DNA from: Anodontia alba
Lineage: Eukaryota > Mollusca > Bivalvia > Lucinida > Lucinidae
Length of the DNA stretch: 64,000 nucleotides
Direction of reading: 5' to 3'
NCBI GenBank assembly: GCA_964016985.1
Contig: OZ024823.1
Location: forward strand, 27,501,095 to 27,565,094
Shown here: positions 1 through 11,741 of the stretch, one piece after another
Layout of the letters: every line of letters starts with the position of its first letter
Numbering within the stretch: position 1 is the first letter of the stretch
Program-made: the position numbers and the translations under genes
Notes under the pieces: model-generated
The model's database searches: none
Seen by the model: only the letters and a program-made list of their open reading frames with translations
Told to the model about the DNA's origin: nothing

Positions 1-860
1 GGAGAAGCACTATGCAAGGTTTGGTAGTTGTACGCCTTATAGTTGAGAAGATCTGGAACGTCAACGTAAATTGTGTCAAAGTCAATGGAGCCCAAAATAT
101 AGGTCAAGGTCACTGGGTCAACATATCTGCCAAGTCAGGAGGTCAGGGAGATGTGTCATGCAAGGTATGATGGTTGTTGTAGAATTGTAGTTGATTAGAA
201 TACTAACTTTGACGTAAATGTCGAACTTCGACATAACAGAACTGTTAAGAGACAGACGGACGGACAAACCGACAGAGGAATGGAAAAGCGGGCACCTATG
301 TCGCAAAGTCAGGAGGTCAAGGTGATATTTCATACAAGGTTTGATGGTTGTTTAGTCTTGTAGTTGATTAGAATACTAACTTTGACATAAATGTCAAACT
401 TCGACATAACAGAACTGTTAAGAGACGGACAGACGGACAGACAGACGAACAGACAGACGAATGGAAAAGTGGGCACCTATGTCGCAAAGTCAGGATGTCA
501 GGGAGATGTTTCATGCAAGGTTTGATGGTTGTTTAGTCTTGTAGTTGATTAAAATACTAACTTTGACATAAATGTCGAACGTCGACATAAATGTTGACAG
601 ACGGACGGACGAATGGACAGACAAACGGAAAAGTGGACGCCTATGTTGCAAAGTCAGGAGGTCAGGGAGATGTTTCATGCAAGGTTTGATGGTTGTTTAG
701 TCTTGTAGTTGATTAGAATACTAACTTTGACATAAATGTCGAACGTTGACATAAATGTTGACAGACGGACAGACGGACTGACGGACGGACGGACGGACGG
801 AAAATCGGACGCCTATATCGCACCCTGCTACAAGCAGGTGCGATAATAAAAACATCCCCC
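1..860. repeat. Tandem array of about 165-182 bp units, 3' part of a mobile element
   Basis: About four and a half diverged copies of a unit containing gtcaggaggtcagggagatg (near 136, 310, 492 and 656). Each also carries a run of gacgga-type tetranucleotides. The array closes with a strong hairpin at 816-845 (tatcgcacc...ggtgcgata, loop aca) followed by ataaaaac. A tandem core plus a terminal hairpin resembles the non-autonomous Helentron/pearl-type elements known in bivalves; that assignment is inference. The left end lies outside the window. No gene is seen. Confidence 0.7.
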
Positions 861-879
861 CCGCCTCTACATTTACCTG

Positions 880-2192
880 CTACAAACTGGATTCTCATTA
901 CAAGATTTGTAATGCAGTTGAACTAGATTCTCATTACAAAATTTGTAATGCAGCTGATATGGCTTCTCATTACAAATTTCTAATGCAGTCAAGCTGGATT
1001 CTCATAACAAGAGTTGCAATGCAGTTGAACTGGATTCTCATTACAAGATTTGTAATGAAGTCAAGCTGGGTTCTCAATACAAGATTTGTAATGCAGTCAA
1101 GCTGGATTCTCATAACAAGATTTGTAATGCAGTCAAGCTGGATTCTCATTACTTGATTTGAAATGCAGTCAAGCTGGATTCTCATTACAAGCTTTGTTAT
1201 GCAGTCAAGCTGGATTCTCATAACAAGATTTGTAATGCAGTCAAGTTGGATTCTCATTACTTGATTTGAAATGCAGTCAAGCTGGATTCTCATTACAAGA
1301 TTTGCAATGCAGTTGAACTGGATTCTCATTACAAGATTTGTAATGAAGTCAAGCTGGGTTCTCAATACAAGATTTGTAATGCAGTCAAGCTGGATTCTCA
1401 ATACAAGATTTGTAATGCAGTCAAGCTGGATTCTCAATACAAGATTTGTAATGCAGTCAAGCTGGATTCTCATTACTTGATTTGAAATGCAGTCTAGCTG
1501 GATTCTCATTACAAGATTTGTTATGCAGTCAAGCTGGATTCTCATAAGAAGATTTGTAATGCAGTCAAGCTGGATTCTCATTACTTGATTTGAAATGCAG
1601 TCAAGCTGGATTCTCATTACAAAATTTGTAATGCAGCTGATATGGCTCATTACAAATTTCTAATGCAGTCCAGCTGGATTCTCATAACAAGATTTGCAAT
1701 GCAGGTGAACTGGATTCTCATTACAAGATTTGTAATGCAGTCAAGCTGGGTTCTCAATACAAGATTTGTAATGCAGTCAAGCTGGATTCTCATAACAAGA
1801 TTTGTAATGCAGTCAAGCTGGATTCTCATTACTTGATTTGTAATGCAGTCAAGCTGGATTCTCATTACTTGATTTGAAATGCAGTCTAGCTGGATTCTCA
1901 TAACAAGATTTGTTATGCAGTCAAGCTGGATTCTCATGACAAGATTTGTTATGCAGTCAAGCTGGATTCTCATAAACTAAAAAATTGTAAAGCAGTTGAA
2001 CTGAATTTTCATTCCAAGATTTGTATTGCAGTCAAGCTGGCTTCTCATTACAAGATTTGTAATGCAGTTAAACTGGATTTGCATTATAAGATTTGAAATG
2101 TAGTCTAACTGGATTCTCATTACAAGATAATTAGTGTAGTAAAGTTGGATTCTCATTACAAGATTTGTAATGCAGCTGAACTGGATTTTCAT
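880..2192. repeat. 36-bp minisatellite, about 36 copies
   Basis: Head-to-tail copies of a 36-bp unit (aatgcagtcaagctggattc followed by tcattacaagatttgt) with point changes. A variant block near 958 recurs near 1642, 684 bp or 19 units later, so a higher-order duplication is present. Because 36 is a multiple of three, the minus strand reads as a 12-residue repeat (MRIQLDCITNLV) for 226 codons at 970-1650, and the plus strand also has open stretches. I regard these frames as by-products of the period. Confidence 0.92.
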
Positions 2193-2421
2193 AAGGCCAA
2201 ATAAATAAATATGTGTGTTTCATGTTACAGGGAATTTTAAAATAGTGACAACAGGTTGGAAAATATTTTTATTTTGCTAAAAGTTTCTATATGAGGTTAT
2301 TAGGAAAACAATATGGTTGAGCAATAAAATCCCCCCAAAAACCTTAAAAAACTTTAGGGTCGGTGGTGAAAAACCAGGCACAGTTGGGTAACCTGAAACA
2401 CACTTTTTTATTTTAGGCCTT
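2193..2421. mobile_element. MITE with about 28-bp terminal inverted repeats inside the minisatellite
   Basis: The left end aaggccaaataaataa and the right end ttattttaggcctt are imperfect inverted repeats, and the match continues inward through gtgtgtttca / tgaaacacac. It splits one 36-bp unit between ...ttttcat and acaagatttg, with a probable TA target duplication. No coding capacity. Confidence 0.7.
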
Positions 2422-2790
2422 ACAAGATTTGTAACACAGGTGAACTGAATTTTGATTATAAGATTTCTAATGCAGTTGAACTGGATTTCTCATAACAAGA
2501 TTTGAAATGGAGTTGAACTCGCTTCTCATTACAGGATTTGTAATGCAGTTGAACTGGACTTTTATTACAAGATTTGTAATGCAGTTGAACTGGATTCTCA
2601 TTACAAGATTTGTAATGCAGTCAAGCTGGATTCTCACTACAAGATTACTACAGCAGTTGAACAGGATTCTCATTGCAAAATTTTTAATTTAATGCAGTCC
2701 AACCGGATTTTTACAAGATTTGTAATGCAGTCAAGCGTAATTCTCATTTCAAGGTTTGTAATGCAGTGAAGCTGGATTCTCATTATGAAA
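2422..2790. repeat. 36-bp minisatellite, second block, about 10 copies
   Basis: Continuation of the array at 880-2192 after the MITE. The units are more diverged, which suggests the older edge of the array. Confidence 0.88.
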
Positions 2791-4288
2791 TTCTTTAGGA
2801 TCTAAGTATCATGTGAGAAACAACAGGCTGTGGGAATTTGTCATCTCTTCACACACACACTTCAAGATCTACAGATCATATGTGCAAATACCAAAGTCCC
2901 AGATCAGCATGTGGGAACTGACTGTTTCTTCACAGATACATTCTTCAAGATCTAAAAATGTGAGCAAACACCATAGTCCCTGATCAGCCTCTGAGAAATT
3001 CCTGTTTCTTCACCGATCTTCAAGATTTTGTTTGTTTGTGTTGAGGCTTTACGGCCCAGTCAACCCAATGGGGTCATGTCGAGCGCGGTCAGTTTACCTA
3101 ACCACACGTTTACTGGACAGGCTTAGTCCTCTAAGCAGTTAAGCAGTATTGAGCACATTCTTTCGCCAGAAACTGACAACTACCCTTCTTGAATCAGCGG
3201 AAGGGAGAAAATGACCATAGAAAATATTTCATGATCAATCTCTGCAAAAGAATGTTGCCGATCTCGGCGGGGGTTGAACCCGCGACCTCCTAGTCTCCAG
3301 TCGGACGGCGCATCCAACCGAGCCACCGAGGCCGGCTCCCCAATCTTCAAGATACAAAGACCATATGAGAAACACCAAAGTCCCAGCTCAGCCAGTCAGA
3401 ATTCGCTCTTTCTTCAATAACACATTCCTGAGGATCCAAAGATCATATGAGAAACAGCAAAATCCCAGATCAGTCTGTGGGAGCTGGCTGTTTCTTCAAT
3501 GACAAATTCTTAAGGATCCAAAGACCAACTGAGAAACAGCAAATCCCAGATCAGCCCTTGGAAATTGGCTGTTTCTTCTTAGATACATTCTTTAGGATCC
3601 AAAGACTGTGTGAGCAAACAGCATAGTCTCAGATCAGCCTGTGACAACTCTTCAGGATCCAAAGAACATGTGAGAAATAACGAAAGTCTCAGAAAAGCCT
3701 GTGGGAATGGGCTGTTTCTTCAATGACAAATTCTTCAGGATCCAGACCATGTATGGAACATGTATGGAACAGCAAAATCCCAAATCAAACTGTGGGAATT
3801 GACTGTTCCTTCACTGACAAATTCAAGATCCAAAGATTGTGTGAGGAATAGCAAAGCCCCAGATCAACCAGCCAGAATTTGCTGTTTCTTCACAGTTACA
3901 TTCTTCAGGATCTAAAGACCATGAGAGAAACAGCAAGTCCCAGATCAGACTGTGGGAACTAGTTGTTTCTTCATAGATACATTCTTCAGGATCAAAAGAC
4001 TGTATAAGCAAACAGCAACTCCCAGATCCCCTGCTGGAAATGGCTGTTTCATCACAGATACATTCTTCAAGATCCAAAGACTGACTGAGCAATCCTAGAC
4101 CAGCATGTGGGAATTGGCTGTTTTTTCATAGATACATTCTTCAGGTTCCCAAGATCATGTGAGAAATAGCAAAAGTCCCAGATCAGCCTGTGGGAACTGC
4201 CTGTTAATTCACAGATATATTCTTTGGGATCTGAAGATTGTGTGAGCAAACAACAAAGTCCTAGATCAGCCTGTGGGAATAACATACA
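2791..4288. repeat. Degenerate 80-bp tandem array
   Basis: About 15 diverged copies of an 80-bp unit with the motifs cccagatcagcctgtgggaa, ggctgtttcttcacagatac and attcttcaggatccaaagac. The gtttctt anchor recurs near 2924, 3004, 3490, 3571, 3713, 3883, 3963 and 4044. A SINE interrupts it at 3027-3342. Outlying units lie at 4386-4460, 4770-4841 and about 5057-5115, so the array once reached about 5.1 kb and was split by later insertions. Confidence 0.88.
3027..3342 (-). mobile_element. tRNA-derived SINE, type A, full length, with target-site duplication
   Basis: On the minus strand this has a tRNA-like head (gccgatctcggcggg region, A-box-like ggctcggttgg, B-box-like gggttcaacccc), a body of about 220 bp and an acaaacaaac tail. 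It is flanked by an exact 11-bp duplication atcttcaagat at 3016-3026 and 3343-3353, which proves target-primed insertion into an 80-bp repeat unit. Other type A copies lie near 26839, 28107, 45228, 49103, 55573, 56731, 61590 and 63579. Confidence 0.93.
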
Positions 4289-4385
4289 GCATAGGTCCAG
4301 ATAAGAGTGGGTATAAGGTAAATGTTTTTCTTATTTCTCGATGAAAATATATGTTGTGGGTACTCATTAGAAGATCTCAATAACA
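4289..4385 (+). mobile_element. Family A hairpin MITE, left half
   Basis: Contains ggtccagataag, tttcttatttctcgatg and gtgggtactcattagaag, which are the left arm of family A. The complementary right arm is missing. Confidence 0.7.
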
Positions 4386-4460
4386 TATACATGTAGTTGT
4401 TTCTTCACTGATGCATTCTTCAGAATAAAAACATGGTGTAGACAAACAGCAAAATCCCTT

Positions 4461-4769
4461 ATCACAGTGCTTGCATTAAGGGAAGTCTGGGAGTCAGAGA
4501 CTCCCAAAAATTGCCCTAGGACTTCCAAAAATCAATGCCAGGAAGTCTGGGACTCCCAACTTTTAAAGATATTTAGTCATTTATAACAAAAATTTAGAAT
4601 GAATTTATGTGTTATTTAGCTTAAGAATGGCGGTTTTACTCCATAAATGAGAGTTTAAGAATACTAAGGTTGAATTTCTGAAAGTGAGTGAAAAAAATTT
4701 GATCACCAGGACTTCCAGATATTGGAGCTAGGAAGTCCTGGGACTTCCTGATTTTGACAGCACTGTGAT
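4461..4769. mobile_element. MITE with perfect 11-bp inverted ends
   Basis: Begins atcacagtgct and ends agcactgtgat, exact reverse complements. It is rich in internal inverted copies of ggaagtctgggactccc. It interrupts an 80-bp repeat unit between aaatccctt and cagcc. Confidence 0.7.
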
Positions 4770-4841
4770 CAGCCATTAGAAATCGGCTGTTTTTTTACTG
4801 ACACATTCTAAAATTGGGATCCAACGATTGTGTGAGCAAAG

Positions 4842-5056
4842 TTAACCCGTGTCATGCTGAATAAATTAAGGTGCCACACCCACTTCTAATTTTCAGCCAA
4901 TCACATTACTTGATCCAGGTTGTGGATACAAAGTCTCATACTTAATGACAAACAGTGCAGCTCCAGATCAGTTGGCTTCTTCAGAAGCCAAGTGGTCTGG
5001 ATCTATACTGTTTGCAAAGACAGGGTATAATCCGGGATCAGCAGGACCAGGGTTAA
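4842..5056. mobile_element. Family D TTAA-type MITE
   Basis: Ends ttaaccc / gggttaa, with conserved blocks catgctgaataaattaag, cagccaatcacattacttga and a central palindrome around agatcagttggcttcttcag. Five other copies (39992, 54595, 56590, 60198, 60974) define the boundaries. Confidence 0.85.
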
Positions 5057-5720
5057 CAGCAAAGCCCCAGCTCAGCCCATGGGACACTTTTGTTTCTTCC
5101 TAGATACATTCTTCAGGGGAAGAAACAACAAATGCCCTGACCTTACTGCACATGCTGCTCTGAGCATAACTTTCTTATCTACACTTATTTCCATCATGCA
5201 ATGTCCAATGTCAATTCATGACTTACCAATTCTCACCCTCCAAGATGCAGCGCTTCTGAAGTAGGAATACAAAATTGGCTGAAATTTATACAAGACAATG
5301 TGTTACTTCTTAAGAAAATGGGTAGATATCTAGAGTTAAAATAATTTATTTCTCTCCACAAAAATATATGTTGCACTGCTCATTAGAGTCACCTCAGCAA
5401 GGCAATTTAATGATCATCCACAAATTACGTATGTTTTCATGGTGAATTAAAAAAACAAAAACAAAAAAAAACATCAACACTTTTTGGTTTAAAAAATAGA
5501 CATCTTAAAAAAGTTGCCTTGACATCAAACAAACTCTGGGGATACCAATAATCTCAGTTACTTAAGTGGAACCATTTCAATGCAATCCTCTCAAAATTGT
5601 CTTCCACTCTTTCTTTTCTTTGGATGTTTAGTTGCATTGTGAGTCTTTGGTAATTTTGGGTAAACCGTTCAATAGTGATTTTCACATACAAGTGGAGTAT
5701 CACCAAGATCTGTTGGCTTT
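5057..5720. other. Mostly unrecognised sequence with repeat remnants
   Basis: Holds one 80-bp array unit (5057-5115) and a scrap of the family A left arm (5336-5402, ttatttctctccacaaaaat). The rest is low-complexity AT-rich sequence. No gene is seen. Confidence 0.5.
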
Positions 5721-5721
5721 T

Positions 5722-5895
5722 TGATTGTGTTGGGGTTGTCAGAGAAAGGAAGAAAAAAGAGATAAAGAGAGGGATAGGGAAGAAAGAGGAACAGGAATGA
5801 AAGTGAAGAAACAGTAGAAATATAAACATTCCCCCCTTTACCCTTACCTGCTACAAGGATGGCAGTGTGACATAAGATACATGACACCTTCGCAC
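5722..5895 (-). mobile_element. SINE type C with polypyrimidine body
   Basis: Read on the minus strand it contains ccttgtagcaggtaagggta, a pyrimidine-rich middle (tcctctttcttccctatccc) and the tail caaccccaacacaatcaa. Related copies lie at about 48100-48318 and 53440-53730. Confidence 0.65.
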
Positions 5896-6043
5896 CACTC
5901 AACCACCCCTCCAAAATCTATTGGTGTTTATTTAAAAAATTATTGTTAAAATGAGATAAATGGAGCTAAAACTTGCTAGGTAAAATATATGGCTACCGAT
6001 ATATTATTTTGTAAATTTTATTGTTTTTGTGGGAGTTTCTTGG

Positions 6044-6803
6044 ACTAGAAATGTGTCAATATGACACAGATGCCCTTGCACAGGGGACATCGTCACCTGC
6101 ACACAGGCATTTTACAAAAAATGAAGTTGAAAAAGGGCCATAACTCATAATGATAAGCGGATTTTACCCTAAATTGAACATGACCTATATTTTATGATTA
6201 TATACCTGTGTATAAAATATGAATCCAGTTCACTAGTCTTTTCAAAAAACCGAAAGGAAAACATTTTTCAAAGATGAAAAAAGGGCCATAACTCCCATAA
6301 TAATGGGTGGATTTTACCCTAAATCAAACTTGATATACAATTTATGATTATATATCTGTGTATTAAATATGAATCCAATACACTAATGTTTTCAAAGGCA
6401 AACTATTTTTCAATATTGAAAAAGGGCCGTAACTCCCAAAATAATTGGTGGATTTTACCCTTAATCGAACTTGACTTATATTTTATAATTATATACTCCT
6501 GTATAAAATATGAATCCTTTACACTAATCTTTTCAAAAGATATAGAAAGGAAACCATTTTCCAAAGTTGAAAAAGTGCCATAGCTCCCATAATAATTGAT
6601 GGATTTTACCCTAAATCGAACTTGATCTATAATTTATGATTATATACCTGTGTATAAAATTTGAATCCAATACACTAATCTTTTTAAAAGATATCAACGG
6701 AAACCATTTTTGTTATGTATAGATGGGACAGGATGGGTGTACGTATGGACAGCGGTGATACAAAATACTCCCCAACCCCCATTGAAAATGGTGGGGGCAT
6801 AAA
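6044..6803. mobile_element. Element with about 145-bp tandem core
   Basis: Starts actagaaatgtgtcaatatg, carries four copies of a unit containing gaaaaagggccataactc (near 6128, 6280, 6418 and 6566), and closes with a hairpin cccccatt-gaa-aatggtggggg followed by cataaaaac. Start and end match the element at 7074-9029 although the core repeat differs, so both belong to one family. Confidence 0.7.
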
Positions 6804-7073
6804 AACAGTTCAAAATACTAACCGAAAAATATGGAATTTTACCTCGTCTTATGGCCATCAATAATTTCATAATTTTCCATATGTACAATATTTTTTTTTT
6901 TTCAAAATGCACTATGAACAGCAAATTGCTTAAGGCAATTTTGACCCATTCTTAAATCGGTGTCCTTTTCTTTCACAGTATTGGTGGTCATGTTTTACTG
7001 CTGGCTATGACCATGATTTGCCATAAAAAAACTGCTTAAAACTTCTGTTGTTCCTGAGGGCATATCAAAGTTA
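6804..7073. other. Unrecognised sequence
   Basis: No gene and no repeat that recurs elsewhere in the window was recognised. Confidence 0.4.
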
Positions 7074-9029
7074 ACTAGAAAAAGTGTCCATAGGATACGG
7101 ATGCCCCCGCCAAATGCCATTCAGAAAAAGGGTTTATATGTAATTGTAAGGGTTAATATGTAATTGAAGTTATTATTAAGGCCCGGACACAGTTTACTAT
7201 ATGGAACTAAGTCAAGGGAAGATAATTAAAAAATGAAAAACGCAAGAGTTGTCTTCCTTGTTCATGACACATCGTCTCAATGTGATGCATGCACCTGTAA
7301 AGTTTCATGAATATATTCCATATGGTTTAGGAGTTATGGCTCAGACACAGTTAACTATATGGAACTAAGTCAAGCGGAAATAATTAAAAAACCAACTAGA
7401 AAAAGTGTCCATAGGACACGGATGCCCCCGCCAAATGCCATTCAGAAAAAGGGTTTATATGTAATTGTTACAGGTATACCATGAAGTTATTATTAAGGCC
7501 CGGACACAGTTTACTATATGGAACTAAGTCAAGATAAGATAATTCAAAAACAAAAAATGCAAGAGTTGTCTTCCTTGTTCATGACACATCGTCTAAATGT
7601 GATGCATGCACCTGTAAAGTTTCATGAATATATTCCATACGGTTTAGGAGTTATGGCCCGGACACGGTTAACTATATGGAACTAAGTCAAGGGGAAATAA
7701 TTCAAAAACCAAAAATGCCAGAGTTGTCTTCCTTGTTCATGATACATCGTCTAAATGTGATGCATGCACCTGTGCAGTTTCATGAATATATTCCATACGG
7801 TTTAGGAGTTATGGCCCGGACACGGTTTACTATATGGAACTAAGTCAAGGGAAGATAATTCAAAAACAAAAAATGCAAGAGTTGTCTTCCTTGTTCATGA
7901 CACATCGTCTCAATGTGATGCATGCACCCATAAAGTTTCATGAATATATTCCATATGGTTTAGGAGTTATGGCCCGGACACAGTTTACTATATGGAACTA
8001 AGTCAAGGGGAAATAATTCAAAAACCAAAAATGCAAGAGTTTTCTTCCTTGCTCATGACACATCTTCTCAGTGTGATGCATGCACTGGTAAAGTTTCATG
8101 AATATATTTCATACGGTTTAGGAGTAATGGCCCGGACACAGTTAACTGTATGGAACTAAGTCAAGCTGAAATAATTCAAAAACCAAAAATGCAAGAGTTG
8201 TCTTCCTTGTTCATGACACATCGTCTCAATGTGATGTATGCACCTGTGAAGTTTCATGAATATATTCCATACGGTTTAGGAGTTATGGCCCGGACATGGT
8301 TTACTATATGGAACTAAGTCAAGGGAAGATAATTCAAAAACAAAAATGCAAGAGTTGTCTTCCTTGTTCATGACACATCGTCTCAATGTGATGCATGCAC
8401 CCATAAAGTTTCATGAATATATTCCATATGGTTTAGGAGTTATGGCCCGGACACGGTTTACTATATGGAACTAAGTCAAGGGGAAATAATTCAAAAACCA
8501 AAAATGCAAGAGTTTTCTTCCTTGCTCATGACACATCTTCTCAGTGTGATGCATGCACTGGTAAAGTTTCATGTATATATTTCATACGGTTTAGGAGTTA
8601 TGGCCCGGACACAGTTAACTGTATGGAACTAAGTCAAGCGGAAATAATTCAAAAACCAAAAATGCAAGAGTTGTCTTCCTTGTTCATGACACATCGTCTC
8701 AATGTGATGCAGGCACTGGTAAAGTTTCATGAATATATTTCATACGGTTTAGGAGTTATGGCCCGGACACAGTTAACTATATGGAACTAAGTCAAGCGGA
8801 AATAATTCAAAAACCAAAAACGCAAGAGTTGTCTTCCTTGTTCATGACACATCGTCTCAATGTGATGTATGCACCTGTGAAGTTTCATGAATATATTCCA
8901 TATGGTTTGGGAGTTATGGCCCGGACACGAAGTGGGTCGTACGGACGGACGGACGGGCAGACGTACGGGAAGGACAGGGGTAATGCTTAATACCCATCCG
9001 CTATTCTTCGAATAGGCGGGGGCATAAAA
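7074..9029. mobile_element. Element with 158-bp tandem core, about 11 units
   Basis: Head actagaaaaagtgtccatag at 7074, repeated at 7394. The core has units beginning atggcccggacacagtttac, spaced about 158 bp (7653, 7811 and on to about 8917). The end has a gacggacggacg run and the hairpin ccgctattc-ttc-gaataggcgg followed by gggcataaaa. The double head suggests a second copy inserted into, or duplicated within, the first. An open frame at 8781-8990 is simply a core unit read through. Confidence 0.85.
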
Positions 9030-9193
9030 AGGTTTAAATGTAGAAGGCTATGCTGGAAGAGTAGGAGTAAATTTAGTCTCCTGCTAAATAAAAGAGTGTA
9101 TGTTTATAAAAGGCCGTATAAATATGCAATCTAACATACAAATTCAACTGGTGTTAATCCTCAAAGCTGAGGATAAACTATACAAATTTACAG
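9030..9193. other. Unrecognised sequence
   Basis: AT-rich, with no gene or repeat recognised. Confidence 0.4.
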
Positions 9194-9353
9194 AGGTGTA
9201 AAATTCCCTGAAAACTTATTTGCCCTTATGGTCTAAATTTTTTATTTAGATGCTAAAAATAAAGAAAAAATGAAGAAATTACTGAAAATCTCACTCGCCC
9301 TGCCTAAAAATTTACTCACAAATGCAAGTGGGCGATTGGAATTTTACACCCCT
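9194..9353. mobile_element. Small MITE with about 14-bp inverted ends
   Basis: The left end aggtgtaaaattcc and the right end ggaattttacacccct are inverted repeats enclosing about 130 bp of AT-rich sequence. Only one copy is seen here. Confidence 0.5.
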
Positions 9354-9370
9354 GCGAAAAGTATACATTC

Positions 9371-9650
9371 ATTACGAAAACACGCCTATTCAACTATACT
9401 GAAAATTTTATCACCAAAAACTAAAAGAAAAATCAGATAAAAATTCTGATATTTTTTATATTTCTGCTCAAAACATAGATTGTGGGTACTCGTTAGAACC
9501 GCCTCGGCGAGGCGGTTCTGACGAGTACCCACAATCTATGTTTTCGAGCAGAAATAAGAAAAATAATGTATATCCTTGTAAACCCCAGTTTTACTATATA
9601 AAAGTGGGGTTTAAGGGGGTCAACATTACATAGGCATGTTTTTGTGATGG
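9371..9650. mobile_element. Family B hairpin MITE, copy 1
   Basis: Ends attacgaaaacacgcctat / ataggcatgtttttgtgat. The centre is a nearly perfect hairpin at about 9463-9551 (cagcagaaata-type arms) with apex ccgcctcggcgaggcgg. Other copies are at 14954, 36254 and 59613. Confidence 0.88.
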
Positions 9651-9689
9651 TATATAGTTTGTCTGTCAATACTGACAATGACCAATCTT

Positions 9690-11741
9690 AAACAATGCAT
9701 GAAGTGCTACTGTTTGTATGTTCTAAGATGACAGATGAAACCAATCTTAGCTCTAAACTGCCTGTTGCAGATAAAACAAGAAAGCTCTGATGGTGATGCC
9801 TTAGCTCTGGCTTTCCACTGAGCATGTTTCTGCTTGGCTTTGCTGATTCTTTCTGCTTCGTATTCACCAGCACCCCTTCTTATAATGCCTTGCAACTTTG
9901 CTCAATCCTGTGCAATCTGTTCCCATGACTGAGTTGGTATGTTGAAGTCCTTAAAGGGAAGCTTTGATTGGTCCTTGTATCACTTCTTCTGACCACCACG
10001 GGAGCATTTTTGGTTCTCCATTTTCTTTGGAAAACGTTCATCAGGCATTCTGGTAACATGGCCCATCTTAATTGTGTCAATTTCAGAAGAGTATGTACAC
10101 TGTATCCTGGCCTTTTTCAGGACTTCCGTGTCTGATATCCTGTCTTGTCTCTTAATCTTTAAAAGTTTTCTAAGACAGCTTGTATGGAAGTGGTTCAGTC
10201 TTTTGGCATGCCATTGGTCCAATGTTCACATGCATTTAATAGTGTTGGCAGCACCACAGATCTGTAGACTTTTGTGCCATCTGAATCCATTTTGATCCCA
10301 AATACTTCCACGTAGTGGCAAAATGCTGCACTGGCTTTTGCAATCCTGGCACTGACTTCATCATCAATGTACACAACTCTTCACAATGTGTTTCCAAGGT
10401 AGGTGAACTTGTCTACCACTTGCAATTGTTGACTTTTCACTGTGATGGTAGGCTCCTTGTAAGGCTTTCCAGGTGCTGACTGATATACCACCTCAGTCTT
10501 TTTGATGCTGATTGTGAGATCATAGCTGTTACATGAGTCAGATACATGATCCACACCTTTTTGCATCTTCTCTTCTGTTGGAGCATCCTTTGCCATCTCA
10601 TCAGCAAAGAGGAACTCGTCCAGCACCTTGTCTGTACCTTGGATTTAGCTTGCAACCTTCTTAGGTTGGAAAGCTTCCCATCAAAGGGATACCTGATAGG
10701 TATACTATCATCACCATCCTGGAAAGCAACTGTGAGCATGGCAGAAAAACATCATACTGCAAAGTGTTGGAGCTAGTATACAGCCTTACTTAACTCCATT
10801 TGTTATAGGGAATGGATCAGAAAACTTACCATCATTTTCGACCCGTGCAAGCATACCATTGTGTGGAAGTGCCGCACCATTGCTATGAATGATATGAAAG
10901 TCCCTCACGACTGATTATGTCAAATGCTTTGGCAAGGTCGACAAAGGTTATGTAGAGGTCCACATTCTATTCCTGGCATTTTTCTTGAAGCTGTCTTGCT
11001 GTAAAGAGCATGTCATTTGTTCTTCCCGAATCCACATTGGCTTTCTGGTAGAAGCCTCGACTGTTCAAGGTGTTCATTCAATAGGTGTTCAAGGTGTTCA
11101 TTCAATAGTTTCAGTATGATTCTTGCAAGGGTCTTCCCAGCAGTTGACAATAAGAGATGCCCTGATGATTGTCACAGACTTGAGGGTTCCCTTTCCATTT
11201 GAATCAGTGGAAAATTGAATTATTGCATCTGATTCTGGAGCTTTGCCAGATGACAGAAGTTCTATTGCTTTCACTGTTTCAGAGACGGCTGGAAACTAAT
11301 CAAGCAGCAGATTACATTCCACCTGTGGTAGTCTGTTGACAGCTTCATCACTGACAGATGATGGCCGATTAAGGACACCATCAAAGTGTTCAGCCCAGCT
11401 TTTCGAGATAGCTTCTTTGTCAGTTTTGATTCTGAGAAGTGGAGTGGTTCCTGAGCTCTAGGGGCCACAAACTGTCGAAAGTGCATCAAACAACTTCTTC
11501 CAATATCCTTTCTGTCTGCAAAGGACTGGATTTCATCTGCCTTTTTGCTCAATCAAGAATCTTGCATGTCTCTGAGCCTAGCCTGGACTGTCTTATGTAT
11601 GTTCGAATAGGCAGTCTTGCTAGATACTGAGCTGGTGTCACTGAGGTATGCCTTCTGTTTTTGGTGTTTCTCTTCAAGGAGTCGCTGGATTGCTTTGTCA
11701 TTGACTCTCATTCTAGTATATTGCCAAAAGCAAAAGTACAT
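9690..11741 (-). pseudogene. Decayed non-LTR retrotransposon ORF2 (reverse transcriptase)
   Basis: Minus-strand frames, broken by frameshifts and stops, add up to the C-terminal half of a LINE polyprotein. In order they give a pre-RT segment (11741-11271, NDKAIQRLLEEKHQ then WLSKKADEIQ-like text), the RT core with FADEM at 10597-10608, KKTEVVYQ and DKFTYLGN (10626-10381), and a thumb/linker with FHTSCLRKLLKI and GHVTRMPDERFP (10222-9980). A C-terminal CFIC...H finger follows (9895-9707). The catalytic YxDD-type box reads FADE, so the enzyme would be dead even if it were intact. The 5' part with the endonuclease is absent. Confidence 0.9.

Noticed and set aside
970..1973. Open frames of 226 and 107 codons made of MRIQLDCITNLV repeats as a protein gene
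   Set aside because: They follow the 36-bp minisatellite exactly, occur on both strands, and have no start context, splice signals or non-repeat part.
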